64,000 bases of DNA, taken from the NCBI GenBank assembly GCA_036852015.1, contig JAANDG010000070.1, positions 310,001 through 374,000 of the forward strand. Direction: 5' to 3'. A program made the translations under genes and the position numbers. The notes under the pieces are model-generated. The model was not told the origin of the DNA and made no database searches. It saw nothing but the letters and a program-made list of their open reading frames with translations. Below are positions 1 to 11,869 of this stretch, piece by piece. The stretch is from Pelodera strongyloides (Eukaryota; Nematoda; Chromadorea; Rhabditida; Rhabditidae). Each line of letters starts with the position of its first letter. Position 1 is the stretch's first letter.

Positions 1-54
1 AAGTACGCTGTGCTGTATAAAAATCGTTCAGCTAAATATACTTCCAATCTTAGA

Positions 55-290
55 ACTTTCACTCGTCAAGTGCGTGCACCTCTATTCAAGGGTGGTACTA
101 TACAGTTTCAATGTTTGCTTATGACGTGTTCCGCAGATGCGCATTAGGCGACGGGTTCCAGATGACAAATTAGGCTAGGATGTTAGTTTATATACGATGT
201 GTCATGGAAGGTTTCATCATGGTCAAGTTCTGCTTTTGAACCATCGCGGCATGACCTGACCACCTGAAGACATCGAGCAATTTTGGCTAA
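55..290. repeat. dispersed repeat, family D, diverged copy
   Basis: The stretch contains the modules 'gcacctctattcaaggg', 'tgacgtgttccgcagatgcg', 'ccagatgacaaatta' and 'gacatcgagcaattttggc'. The same modules recur in the same order or in reverse complement near 4135, 9940, 10640, 18530 and 18840. No coding potential is visible. The family is probably a short nonautonomous transposon, inferred from copy number only. Confidence 0.6.
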
Positions 291-1914
291 TTGTACACCG
301 CACGACTACAAAATATGAAACGCCGCTGGGAAGCCGCGTGGTCACCACACGAAGCATACGGACACCTCAGAGACAACATACTAGTGTCAGAAACCTTATA
401 AACTGCTTAATTAACAAATTAGCAACACAAATAACGGTGCTGCCGTCGAAAATAACGAAACGCAAACCAACAAAACAGCAAAGAGCTGTGTCCTATGATT
501 CTGTTTAGGCCTTTTACATGTAAACATGTAACCGTTATTTTGGTTGCGAACTAAGTAGTCTATGGCTTAAAGGCTTCTTACTCTTGCATATAGTACCTAT
601 ACGATATCTGAATAAGGCGCGCGGCGTCTGTGCGGTGTCCGAATACTCTACGAGGTGTGCGCGGGGTGTCTAGTAAACTTTTGAGGTACGCATGCCCGCA
701 TGCGGCCATGCGGCCGCAACGCTGTCATATGGTTGTGCGGCGAACGTATGCGGTGGACCAATCCATCCCTGCAGTACTTCTCTACTGATGCGGATCAATT
801 CAATACCAAAGTCATGCGAGTAAAAATGTTACACATCCGAGCTGACCATTCTTGTTTCGATTTTCATGCACATAAATCTTTCATTCACAACACAGCATTT
901 TCGCACTCCTGATCACATGCTCGCATTGATATAAATGATTAACCCCAAAACAGTTACTAGTTACCAATGCTTCCATATAAAAAAGTACATAATGCAAATA
1001 ACACAAGTACCCCGGTGAACATAATTTTCCCAACCATAGTACTTCTACACAAATTCATGGTAAAGCAATACTTCTGAAGTGATCACTTATGATTCATCGA
1101 TCGTCAAACCTGAGTTCATATGCCCCGGACCAACACTCGCCAGTGCACATAATTTTCCCACAATGCTTATTCACCAATAGACAAACTCCCACAAGATCAT
1201 AACGCCGGTGACCCAAACTAGGCACCTTATGTGCAATATCATACGTTCGATCGTATTCAACGTTTAGTATGTTCTACAAAAGAATACAACCCAATCACAT
1301 CAAAGTAGAAAATGCAAATTTGTATCCCCCCAGAATATGCATATACATAAAGGCGCATTGAAGATGGTAAAAGTTTGAAGAATTCTGGAAAAAGTTGGTT
1401 CAAGTTGGAAACTCGAGAAAAGTTTAGAGATAATGCGAAAAGAGAGACCACGGGCAAACATAGCTGAATATCCTGCTTTTCAGCATTATGCAAAATTATG
1501 CAAATGTTCCATCTTGAACCTAACTTTTCCGGAATTCTTCAAACTTTTCCCAATTCGAACTCGAAAGAAGATCCAAAACTACGAACTCAGAACAACGGAA
1601 CTCGGACAAATACGCTTCAACAACAAAAACTACAACCCTGCCCCCTTCCCGTACCCCCACAAATTTTATTTTCTTGTCAGGGAAGGGTGCATACAACCAA
1701 AAACTTGAAAAATTATACAAAATAACAACGGATTTGGTCCTTGAGGGCGGGATCAATGTATTCATTGCTTTGCAAATTTCAAGTTTTACTCTCACGCGGC
1801 GAAATCTATCTAAAATAGGTGTAGAGTAAACTAAGGTGTGACTTACACGTTGCTAGAACTGCCTCTAAGGTGCTAATGATGTACTATATATTCTTAATCA
1901 TCAGTGGCCGTATT
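291..1914. other. non-genic AT-rich sequence
   Basis: Only short open frames without splice-site support occur here. I see no recognisable domain, RNA gene or repeat array. Confidence 0.5.
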
Positions 1915-2034
1915 CACCAACACACAGGGAGCCCTCCTTAGGCTCACGGGCGCTCTAAATCTCTTCTGCCCTTGCACTCTCTACGCGCTCTTTCGCTCCT
2001 TGGGGAGACCAGGGAGGGCTTCTTGTGTGTTGGT
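1915..2034. repeat. foldback element with ACCAACACACAGGGAG arms
   Basis: The left arm ('accaacacacagggagccctcc') is matched in reverse by the right arm ('ggagggcttcttgtgtgttggt'), about 110 bp apart. The left arm recurs alone near 54176 ('acacagggagccctctctag'). It is one of many foldback families in this window. Confidence 0.65.
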
Positions 2035-2359
2035 CAGCTTGGCGAAAGTGAGAGGTAGGCAGATTTGGTAACTTTCCGAAACGTTAAGTATTTCAACTCT
2101 TCAACGTACCGTTCGAACTCGAACGATGATGTGACCAAAAATTGTAGACGTTTCCAGGATTCATGTGTGCATTCGGTAGATGTAGAAGCATAAAAAATAT
2201 ACAATAAGATACAATAAGGTACGTAACATAAGGTTAGGACGGTTAGGACTAATAAAAATCTAACACACACCTTGGCTATGCCGCCGCATGTACGCCGCAG
2301 GTTACGAGGATAATAATTAATTATATAAGAAAGATCATACGGGTTGTAGTATGCAAGGG

Positions 2360-2682
2360 TCTGCGGTACTCGCGCACTGCGGTACTCGCGCACTGCGGTA
2401 CTCGCGCACTGCGGTACTCACACACTGCGGTACTCGCGCACTGCGGTACTCGCGCAATGCGGTACTCGCGCAATGCGGTACTCGCGCAATGCGGTACTCG
2501 CGCACTGCGGACTCACGCAATGCGGTACTCACGCAATGCGGTACTCGCGCACTGCGGTACTCGCGCACTGCGGTACTCGCGCACTGCGGTACTCGCGCAC
2601 TGCGGTACTCGCGCACTGCGGTACTCGCGCACTGCGGTACTCGCGCATTGCGGTACTCGCGCATTGCGGTACTCGCGCACTA
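2360..2682. repeat. 16-bp GC-rich minisatellite
   Basis: About 20 tandem copies of gcggtactcgcgcact lie here, with variants changing gcgcact to gcgcaat, gcgcatt or cacacact, and one shortened unit near 2505-2518. The unit length is not a multiple of three, yet several frames on both strands stay open, so the open frames are a by-product of the repeat. The GC content contrasts sharply with the flanks. Confidence 0.9.
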
Positions 2683-2689
2683 CACGGAA

Positions 2690-4130
2690 AGAAACCACAG
2701 AACGTAGACCCTTGCATACGACAGCGTCTATCAATAATATTTGTTTGAATCCACATACAGTAACTCTAAGTTGGTCGAAAGTGCTAGTTCGATTCACGGC
2801 TGATTAATTTGCAGACTAATTGACCCACCTTAGTCCATTCTTCCGTGAGTATTCTATCTGGTCCAATTGGTATGAAGCGCAACCATTCCTTCGACCTCTA
2901 ACAATATTGATTAAATAAGCGTAAACAGTCGGCTCAAGTCGGTAAACACCTATAAATAGATGTTGAAGAGACGCAAACATGCAGACACGCCCACTATAAC
3001 TATAACTACAATTATACGATTCGAGCAGAAAATAGGAAGAGGAATAATTGCTACCGATAAATATAATATATTTCGGTTTTATATAGAATGAACTGAAATC
3101 AAAGTAAAAGAAAGAGATTACCTGCAACCGAGCTCTCGTGGAGAAATGTTTAGCCAAATTAGAATAACGGCTTATTTATCATAAATTTGCATAATCTTTG
3201 CAATTGTAACAAGACACGTTTTCAAGACTCACTGTCTAAATTGTCTCATGAAAATAGTACGTTGCAGCGCATACATATCAATGAATGAGAACTAGTGCAG
3301 TGCTACTGATAGATCGCAAACAAAAAAGTGTAGGAAAAATGCAGACACCGGATAAGGCATAGGCAGCGCGCGGCTCTTCATATGCACAACGCAGTTCCAG
3401 AATCTTTTATTTCGCATAAACGTGTGCAAGACGCAAAACAACAAAAATTCAAAATGCTTTGGGTCCTATTATTCTCCTACTACGATCAGAATGCACAAAT
3501 ACTTCAACAATTTTTAATTAAAAATAAACTAAAAACCACACGAATAATAACTCACAGCCTTTTGCAGTTTGTTTGCATTCTTTTGCCTAGGTAGGTTACT
3601 GTTATTTACGCTGTTGGCGCGCGGTTCTATGCGATGTGCGTATTTGTGTGGTGTCCGTGCGGCGTGTAACCGCATGCGGCCCCCGTGCGGTGTTTGTGCG
3701 ATCGTGCAGTTCTGCGGTTATGCGGTGCGGTGAACAATTGGCCAGTGTATCGAACTACATGTATAAAGGACTACTGCGAGTCATAAACATAAGTATTGAA
3801 AACCTTGTGTCGAACCGCCCTTGAATTAGGAACACGCTCTTGTGGCGTAAAAGATTTCTTATTAACTGCGATCCTTTATTTCTTATTAACTCCGTGTGTT
3901 TTAAACTTTATTGAAATCATAATAGAACACAATTGCATTTTGTACAAGGCAAGCGAAAAAAGTGTAAACATAAAATAACAAATGTTGGATCATATTAATG
4001 GTTATATTTTTGTTGTATTATAATTGGGCGATGTCGAGATCTGCTTTATTGGGTTCTGTTTTCTATCCCATCATGTTGAGCATTCCACAGTAGTTGGAGA
4101 GACCACTGAAAATAAAATTATTAAATTAAA
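2690..4130. other. non-genic stretch
   Basis: No gene model is supported. Possible splice sites near 2966 and 3120 on the minus strand give only a very short coding tail and are not called. Confidence 0.4.
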
Positions 4131-4132
4131 AT

Positions 4133-4290
4133 TTGTTTTACGCTTCAAGAGCGGGCACCTTTATTCAAGGGAGTTCAAATTCAAAGTTTTTGCTTATGAC
4201 AATGTTCCGCCGAGGTCCTGACCACAGGCGACGAGTTCCAAATGACAAATTGCTCGATGTCTTCGGGCTAGGGCCAGGGCCAGGACAGGA
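4133..4290. repeat. dispersed repeat, family D
   Basis: Shares 'cacctttattcaaggg', 'atgacaatgttccgc', 'ggcgacgagttccaaatgac' and 'gctcgatgtcttcgggct' with the copies near 9940, 10640 and 18530. No coding signal. Confidence 0.7.
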
Positions 4291-4551
4291 GGGATCGCCC
4301 AGATTCCCTCGCCGGGTGGTGGTTTCAATTATGGATATTCTTCTATGCTATAAATTGTTGGATGACATTATTTTTATTTATCGTTCAGAAATATTACATC
4401 GATTCATTAATTTTTATTGACTAAAATTTTTGTTGCCTGTCGATTGCGCATGTGTGACGTTTTTTGCGGAGAGTTTGCGAGAATTATCTTTGCTTTTGTA
4501 AGTTATTTTGTAAGTTACTCTGTTCACATACAATATAGGATACAAAAGGAT

Positions 4552-4856
4552 TTAATCTTCAGCATAAATAACAGCTTCAAGGCATAGGCATTTCTTTTGC
4601 TCACAATGCAGCACACCCTTCAAACATTCCCGCGCAGCTATTAAGAGGGCACTACAGTAGTACATAATTTGTTTGCGGCGGGACGCGCAGATAATTATAT
4701 TCTGTTGCTGGCTAATATCGATCTGGTGGACGGTTATTTTGTCCAGCCTGACAGAGACAATGTTAGGACTGCATATTTTTATGGAGCACAAAAAGAGTGG
4801 GGAGACAATTTATGCGTTTATGCGAGAGGGAGAGAGAGAGAAGAAGGTAGAGAGAC

Positions 4857-4902
<46 letters not shown>

Positions 4903-5046
4903 ACACGGAGGAATGAAAAAAGATGAAGGGAGTACGGAAGGGCGAGTAAAAAAAAGAGGGAGTGGGGGATAGATAGAAAGGTAGCTAGAAAAAAGAAAAA
5001 GAGAGGCCGAAAGAAAGAGAGAGAGAAAGAGAGAGAGAGAGGGTGC

Positions 5047-5091
<45 letters not shown>

Positions 5092-8000
5092 AGACATATA
5101 GCTTGCAATGGAGCGAAGTGTTGGGCACTCTTTCTGTTCTTTATACATACACATCAGCTGATCGAAATCAGAAGCGGTACGCGTAGCGAAAAACGAGTGA
5201 TTCAAATTTAATGGGGACTAAAAGGAAATGGTTGATTAATCAGAGGCCATATTCACCTCTCAGAAGTTCCCCTGTTTTTCTCTGCGTGTCTCGTATTAGT
5301 GTGCTATTTTCTGTTCCCAGGGAATATTTCCCCGAGGGAATCGTGGTGGTGAATATGGCCTCAGGATGTACAAAATATGCTCATGAAGCCTTTCGAGTTC
5401 GGACTTCAGTACAGTCATGTCGATTTCTCACTTTTGTGAATTACTAGCTCTGTGTTGTATGAGTATGTTGCGCATAAGTGGTTTCCTCTGGGAAAAATTC
5501 CGAATACCCTTTTTGCGTGGTTCCGATTTAGGAAACTTTATCTTAAAGCGAGTTATCGGTCGGTTTTGAAACACATCTAGTACACCAGCATTCTTATGCA
5601 ACTGAACATAAATTTCAACAAAAAATCGAGCTAAATTCGAGCAACTTTGCATAAATACGTAAGTATTCAGCTGTCCACGATGAGTTTAAAAAACCGGCCC
5701 GTATTTCGCTTTATAAAGTTAGTTTGCCCTTACCCAACTCCTGCATGAGCACTGCACGTGCACAGTTCTCCAATTTCATTTTTCCAATTGATTGCCCGGG
5801 AGCATTGCCTTATCGATCGACGGGCATTTCGATCAGAGATAAACGGCATACACCTGAAATCAATCAATAATTAAAAAAGAGGCCGGCACACCTTTAAAGG
5901 GACAGGCACAGATCCGTAGTGCTCCAAAATGATGGTGCTCCTAACTGAGCTTATTGTGAAAGCAGATCAGTTGCCGACTTTTTTGTCCATGACAACAGCA
6001 ATACTTGTGAGAGGTAACTATTTTGCGTTTCTCAAATTCAGAAGAAAAATGTTCAGGCGAAAATATGAAACCTCCTCAGTTTTAATTTATTGTCCACAGT
6101 AAGAAAGAGCAATTGAATTATTCATTGGCCAATTGCCAAAGCCCAATACTGTCCTTTCAGCTGTTCAAAAACTGGTCAAAAAGAGAACAATTCATTATTA
6201 TCCATCATCTGAGGCCATATTCACCACTCCGATTCCCTCGGGGAAACATTCCCCGGTGACAGAAAATAGCACTCTAATGTGAGACAACCAGAGAAAAAGA
6301 CGGGGAATTCCAAATGGGGAATTGAGTGGTGAATATGAGTGGTTATGTGCGATATGATATGTGAACAGTTCGCACCCAATTTTGTCGAAGCAGAATCCGT
6401 CCTTATTCTTATCGACGAAACAATTCTTCACACATCTTCCGACTGCTTTCGCTGCAGCAGCTACTTTCTGAATAATTGCCGATAAGAAAATTAGATAATT
6501 TCTAATAATGTCACCACATGGTCACGAAGAGGTCACCAACTGGTCTGTGAGACGGCTATTTGAAGGTGTGCCTTTACTGAAGCTAGAGGAAACCAGGCGC
6601 TTCTGCGTAAAGTTGGCTCACAAACGGGGCCCTTACTACGGGACGAAGAAGATGTGCGCGCCACATGGTGCATTTGCCGCGCAGCTTTCGCTCCCTCTTC
6701 AAAAAACATTCACCTCCAATTCCGCAGTGTGAATTGTCTTCAGGAAGAGTTGGGCCTGCTCGGTCACTTGAGTTTCAACTCTAAAATTATTACGGATACG
6801 GTTAGATAAATTTACTTCAAGCTGGAAACACAGGAAAAGAAGTAATTACAGAAATCATGGAAGAAACGTCGTTGGCCCGTCACCAAATGGTCATTGGTTC
6901 GTGACCATTTGGTGACCATCTGATGACGGTTTTCAATGGAAATTTGGTCATCACATGGTCACGAAGAGGTCACCAAATGGTCTGGCAAATGAAAAAAAAC
7001 AGTAGCTAGTCACCAATTGGGTTCACCCATTTCCTACATTCCATTGTCGAAATAAGGGAAAAACAAGACATCATCTACCTATCGATAAGATCCTTGAGAT
7101 TGGCATTTGGGACCATTTTGTTGTGGGTGTTATCATCGGTGCAGCTGAAACGGGAAGATAAAGATAAAGACATAACGAAAAATTACGAAAAAAAAAATTA
7201 CGCTACGAAAAATTTTAGCTGGGAAATGTGGTGCGAGCTTGCAGAGAATGTTCAAGTTCAGACCCTTTGCTTACTCTTCCCGTAGGGGGCAGGAGTAGGA
7301 TCGTTATTCCCAGAGCAACTAAAATGGTTCGTAGGCATTCATTTGTACATAGAACTTCTATTATGATTGAGGAAACTCCGCACTTAGCTTCATAGATTTC
7401 TGTATAATGTGTCACTTTATTTATTCTTCATTTTTGTATTTGTGCTACTGTTGACTGTTGCTTTACTCGACAAAACTGTACGTTGCATATATTTTTCTCA
7501 TGAATTTTATGTGTGCGTAATAAATTATTATTATAAAGAGTTAAAGAGTGCCGGGTTATAGCAACCTAATCCGCAGAAATTTGCACGTCGGGTTCATTTA
7601 TGAAGCCGAACATACTGGTCTTTAAACGTCCCGGAGGCCAACTTTATACTCACGTATATTAGTGAAAGAACCGAGAAACGGATCTCATTCTTTTCGATAC
7701 TAATATGGACATGGAACGCAATTCAATGTTATACGATACTGACGTGGGCTTATAATATAACCAACTCTAGAATTCAATAGACTTGCGAGTTCCATACCTT
7801 CACTGAGAAAACTTGGCAGGTGCGCGGCCTACACTCGGCCCGAAAAGGGTGGGCCGCTTACACCAGGCGCACCTCACGCGGGCACCTGGATGCTGACGTG
7901 TGCTAGCTTGTAATGAAAAGAACTCGCCCGAAATGGGTGGATCGCCGTGTGTGGGCCCACCCTCTTTTGTAGGCCGCGCACCGGCCAAAGTTTCGCGTTG

Positions 8001-10431
8001 CAACAGGAACTACATTTGCGGCTATTATCAATATCGATAGCAACTTCTCTCAACTGATAATGAATAGTTTCCATGCAGTGTGTTTATTGAATACAGCTTG
8101 AGGCCAACAGCGCGAAACTCGGCGAGTGCGCGGCGAAAAAAAAGTGTGTTCGCCCAGGTTTCGCAGCGCACTTCGCCCAGTCTTCGCCAGACGAGCGCCT
8201 GGTATGCCAAGAAAAAGGACAGCCAAAAAGGTGGTGTCGATATTGATAATCGCCCAATCTTCGCCCGGTTTTCGCGAAAAGGTAGCCAATGCACTCGCAC
8301 GGGCCTGGCGAGAGTCTGGCGAAGACTGGGCCAAACCCCTTTTTTTCGCCGCGCACAGACCGAGTTTCGTCAGTGAATAATTTACACCGTTATCTTCACA
8401 ATCATAACCCATGATAAGAACTGAGGAAATATAATAACAGAAACTCACGCCCGGATATTGTTCTGGAAACAAAGGAGAAGATTGTTCACAAAACCTTTCT
8501 TCTCGTAAAAACAACCTTTCAGACTTTGCGGATTGGCCACCAAGTTAAACTGGAAGATAGGTATTCGAATAATTGCTATGGACACAAAAAATTGAAACTT
8601 CGTCTATGGACCGCCGCGCATACTGGGCACACTTTTGAGACGGCCATCAATCGTGGACGCCCCATTTTCACAACAAAAGACAATCTTTGGTCGCATACGA
8701 GTTCAAAACTGTACTACAAAATGTCAGTCGCAGGTCAAGATTAACTGTGTTTAGCCAAAAATACTTTATTTCTATCGGTTAATTAGCTAAGAATAAAGTA
8801 ATTGGGGCAAAATATACAATGAAACATGTTATATTTTTAAATACTGAAGAAATATAAGTTGACAAAAAAGAAACCTGACTGATTTCCATAAAGCACGGGT
8901 CGAAACAGTCCAACGCTTGTAGTTTTGCTGCTTCAAAACAGTCATTCATCTCCTGTAATGGTATTTAGGTAACACGTCCGGCCAGGTAACTTCTGTTTTT
9001 TTTGTAATAGAAATTTAAAAAAATGAGTACCACAGGATTAGGGTCCGGAAGCCCCGCCCACTTTGCCTTTCGAAAAAGCGTCATGAAAAAAGAACAAGGG
9101 CACCGCGAGAAAAGCGCACAGTAGCACATCTTTGAGCTTGTAAAACAGAGGTTTCCAAGAGAATAACTACCTTTCTTATTGTTTGTAATGAATTGGCATG
9201 CTTTTCTTTACCTAGATCCTCAATTTCAGCCTTCACTCTTTTATGTAAATGGAAATATGGTCCAAAACGCACACACTATTTCTTTTATTGAAAATAAAAA
9301 CCGTATATGGCAATTGCGTGCCATATAGATAATGGGTATTGAGTAAGTATGTATTGAAGCATATCACTGCCAAAATTGAGCCAATTTCCACGATGTAATC
9401 AAAAGTTACAAAAGTGGAATTTTACTATGGAAAAATCACATTTTTGAGAATAATCCAAAATTACGGGAGATGCGTGCCGCATGCTTAGTACCAATGGAAA
9501 GCTCACTGTAAAACTAATGTCTGGTTAAAATTATAGAACTTTTCCACGTTGTGTTCTCCAGATATTTCAAGCCAAAGTTCGTTCATGGGGCTGCCTCCCT
9601 GCTCTAATACATGAGCGCTGCCCGAAAAGGGGCGGGACTAAGTAGTGCAGGCAACGAGAGAAGAGAGAAATCTCTGGCGCTCTCTCCTCATTTTTCATGA
9701 CGCGCTTGTATGCAAAGATGAGCGCGGTTTTAATTATATTTCTAAACAACCGTTGAAACAATTGGAAAGATAATTACACATTAAGAATAAGGGGACCATT
9801 GTGAATCGATTGATGTACTGTACTTGTAGTTGCATCAATTTTGAAAAATTGCTTTCCGGACCCTACACAGGATAGTACTGACTTACTAGTATGTTTTTTG
9901 GGATAGTTGGCACAAAAAAACGATATCATAACTACATATGACAAATTAGCCCGAAGACGTCGAGCAATTTATCATCTGGAACTCGTCGCCTGTGGTAAAG
10001 CTCAGGACCTCTGCGGAGCAAACTTTGAATTTGAGTTCCCTTGAATAAAGGTGCACGCTCTTGAAGCACAAAAGAAATTTTAATTTTAACATATGTACCT
10101 TGCATGTACACTGCCTAACTTCTTGAGGTAACCGGGAGCCGTGTAGAACTGAGATGGCCGATTTTGAAAACTAAACAAAGGTCAAAATTAACCCTTAATC
10201 TTTTCATTCTCGGCTATTTTCTGGTTACATTGTTTTAGTCTCATTTATAGTCTGAAGATTCATAACATAACATCTAATAAGAATATACTGCCTTCCTGAA
10301 AGCATCGTATAATTTTGAGAAACTGTCTGATAACTTATAACATAACTAATACGGAAACCCACTTGTTCGACAAATTTTATTGTTTGTGCCCCACTAATCA
10401 GCAGAATAAGTAATATTAAAGGGTAGAACAT
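4552..10431 (-). CDS. putative secreted cysteine-rich protein, six-exon model
   Basis: Exons: 10431-10363, 9275-9171, 8952-8875, 7399-7275, 6467-6376, 4711-4552. The ATG lies 2 nt behind a clean ATTCTTTCAG acceptor, as for a trans-spliced start. Exon 1 encodes a hydrophobic signal peptide (MFYPLILLILLISGAQ). Later exons carry many cysteines, for example CFEAAKLQALDCFDPC in exon 3, GRCVKNCFVDKNKDGFC in exon 5 and HCEQKKCLCLEAV near the stop. Phases agree at junctions 1-2, 2-3, 4-5 and 5-6. Junction 3-4 does not close (phase 0 into an exon needing one base), so a small exon is missing or exon 4 is wrong; exon 4 also holds a long hydrophobic run. The family is not recognised. The cysteine pattern resembles nematode DUF19/T20D4.11-type secreted proteins, but that is only an impression. 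Confidence 0.5.
4804..5093. repeat. GA-rich microsatellite
   Basis: Two long (ga)n tracts (about 4828-4900 and 5020-5090) are joined by purine-rich sequence. It lies just upstream of the last exon of the secreted-protein gene on the minus strand. The arginine/glutamate-rich and serine/leucine-rich open frames here are repeat artefacts. Confidence 0.9.
5241..5364. repeat. foldback element, family C
   Basis: The arms 'gaggccatattcacc' and 'ggtgaatatggcctc' are exact reverse complements about 100 bp apart. Family members lie at 6209-6338 and 58215-58367. The centre shares 'gaatatttccccgaggga' with those copies. Confidence 0.8.
5543..5714. mobile_element. TTAA-tipped MITE, family A
   Basis: Starts TTAAAGCGAGTTATCGG and ends CCCGTATTTCGCTTTATAA, with imperfect inverted arms. 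The inside shares 'cagcattcttatgcaactgaacata' modules with the copies at 16407, 17333, 17733, 28550 and 61433. Confidence 0.8.
6209..6338. repeat. foldback element, family C
   Basis: Opens with 'gaggccatattcaccactcc' and closes with 'gagtggtgaatatgag'. It is a second copy of the element at 5241-5364. Confidence 0.75.
6507..7035. repeat. cluster of GGTCACCA/TGGTGACC foldback repeats
   Basis: Repeated direct and inverted copies of 'atggtcacgaagaggtcacca' and 'gaccatttggtgaccatc' occur through this stretch. A related fragment lies near 10955. No coding signal supports the open frames here. Confidence 0.65.
7805..8003. repeat. GC-rich foldback element
   Basis: The left arm 'acttggcaggtgcgcggcct' is matched in reverse by 'aggccgcgcaccggccaaag' near the right end. 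Inner modules 'gaaaagggtgggcc' and 'gggcccaccctctttt' also pair. Confidence 0.7.
8101..8385. repeat. GC-rich foldback element with TTCGCC/GGCGAA modules
   Basis: Modules such as 'ggcgagtgcgcggcgaaaaa', 'cgcccagtcttcgccagac' and 'gtctggcgaagactggg' repeat in opposite orientation about a centre near 8240. The long open frames on both strands come from this symmetry. A related GC-rich foldback lies in a HutF intron at 20630-20780. Confidence 0.7.
9940..10085. repeat. dispersed repeat, family D (reverse orientation)
   Basis: Contains 'cccgaagacgtcgagcaatt', 'ctggaactcgtcgcctg' and 'ccttgaataaaggtgca', in the reverse orientation of the copy at 4133-4290. Confidence 0.75.
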
Positions 10432-10635
10432 ATCTGAAAGAATATTGATTATTCTACAAAAATGGAAACAAATTCCTACAGAAAGAAACAGAGATTGGTT
10501 GAATGGTATTCAAAAACACAAAAGAATAGGCATCGAATATATGATAGCTCTAATTGTGTATCTGAGGAAAATGCATTTTCTTATTATTAGAAGCATGCGG
10601 TATCACTTTTTTTGCAATTGGGCGATCCCTCCTGG

Positions 10636-10765
10636 TCGTAGCCCGAAGACGTCGAGCAATTTGTCATCTGGAACTCATCGCCTATTGCTCGGGTCCTGTG
10701 CGGAACATTAAGCAAACTTTGAAACAGTATTTTCACCCTTGAACAAAAATGCAGGCTCCTGAATC
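10636..10765. repeat. dispersed repeat, family D (reverse orientation)
   Basis: Contains 'cccgaagacgtcgagcaatt', 'tgtcatctggaactcatcgc' and 'tgcggaacattaagcaaact'. It lies 550 bp from the copy at 9940, upstream of the secreted-protein gene start. Confidence 0.75.
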
Positions 10766-11446
10766 GTAAAATAGTATTTTTTTTAATCAACCGCCAAAAG
10801 GCTATTCATAATATCTATGGCAAGTTATACACAAAGATAGTAAAACGATTTACACATAAATCAGACGATGAAAAATTTCTCGTCGACACCGTTGATAACT
10901 TTTTATGCGTACGTACTGATAAATTGTGACGATCTAAATTTTGATGGTGATCGAGAAAACTTGGTCACGAAAAAGTCACCAAATGGGTTGTGCCACGAAA
11001 CAGCCAGTGTATCTGAATTATCACTACATCGTTTTTTCGTTTCTCATGATGTGCAGATGATTTAGATTTTGGCAAAAGGACAAACCCCCAAACATCAATT
11101 GTCCACTTATTGTAAGCGTAATACCTTTCGCATACTTTCTTTCATTTAGTGTAATCTTTTTCTCTTACCATTTCTCCTATTCCTATTCTATAAGTTAGTG
11201 TAATATATCGGTAATCCCAGTCTCTAACTTTTGTCAGCACTCTGTCCGTTGGAGTACAAATTCTACATATGAAACCGGTTGAAAGAAAGGGACAAATAAA
11301 GAATTGATAATAAATTGTTTTGTGTAAAAAAGAAAAATCTCCACCACAAAATGCACGCACTCTATTCTATCGTCGTTCTCTGAAACAAATTGAGAAATAT
11401 AAAATATAACAAAGAGTAGAGGTTCGATTGAGATTTATCTAGGATA

Positions 11447-11615
11447 TTAAAGCGATATGCTAGCCCCTTTGGAAAATTTGCATATGATAAGCAAATCCTA
11501 TGTATCCTATGCTAATCTTGTACGATTGCCGGACGATCGTACAAAATTAGCATAGGATACATAGGATTTGCTTATCATATGCAAATTTTCCAAAGAGGCT
11601 AACATTTCGCTTTAA
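11447..11615. mobile_element. TTAA-tipped MITE, family B, long perfect hairpin
   Basis: An inverted repeat with about 75-bp arms, from TTAAAGCGATATGCTAGCCC to its near-exact reverse complement ending AACATTTCGCTTTAA. The second copy at 33310-33479 is highly similar. The tips match those of family A, suggesting the same mobilising enzyme. Confidence 0.85.
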
Positions 11616-11689
11616 TACACATAAAGATAAAGGAGAAAGGCTTGAAGCCGTGTGATTTTGTTTGTATGTCCACAACGTTTTTCTACTTT

Positions 11690-11860
11690 TCACGCGTTTG
11701 GTATTCGTATTATGTGTTGGCCAACTTTTTGCAACTCTCCAAAATAAGCGAAATTTAATATTACTACATTAACAGTGGAAGATACGCTTCATACGTTTCA
11801 TATTTTTCGTGGCGCAGTAGTGAAAGTCGCCTCAGGCGGCGATAGCCGTCTGGTTAATAC
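11690..11860. repeat. dispersed repeat, family F
   Basis: Shares 'atacgcttcatacgtttcat' and 'gcgatagccgtctggtta' modules with 16195-16395 and 41985-42100. An open frame with a membrane segment on the minus strand (12004-11798) runs into it and is not called a gene. Confidence 0.65.
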
Positions 11861-11869
11861 ATATTGAAG

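Noticed and set aside
2770..2800. T-loop-like sequence suggesting a tRNA (gttcgattcacgg)
   Set aside because: No matching acceptor, D-arm or anticodon stem could be drawn.
2335..2807. Long open frames on both strands
   Set aside because: By-product of the 16-bp minisatellite; no start, splice or codon signal.
2816..3157. Possible terminal exons on the minus strand (NLAKHFSTRARLQ then a short tail)
   Set aside because: The join is in phase but ends after about a dozen codons, and no upstream exons were found.
4552..5205. Arg/Glu-rich and Ser/Leu-rich open frames
   Set aside because: They are translations of (ga)n/(ct)n microsatellites.
7082..7145. Minus-strand exon candidate with CTDDNTHNKMVPNANLKDLID
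   Set aside because: Good acceptor, but its phase fits neither neighbour in the secreted-protein model, and the donor reads straight into a stop.
8050..8514. 154-aa open frame, minus strand
   Set aside because: It crosses a foldback element and mirrors an open frame on the other strand.
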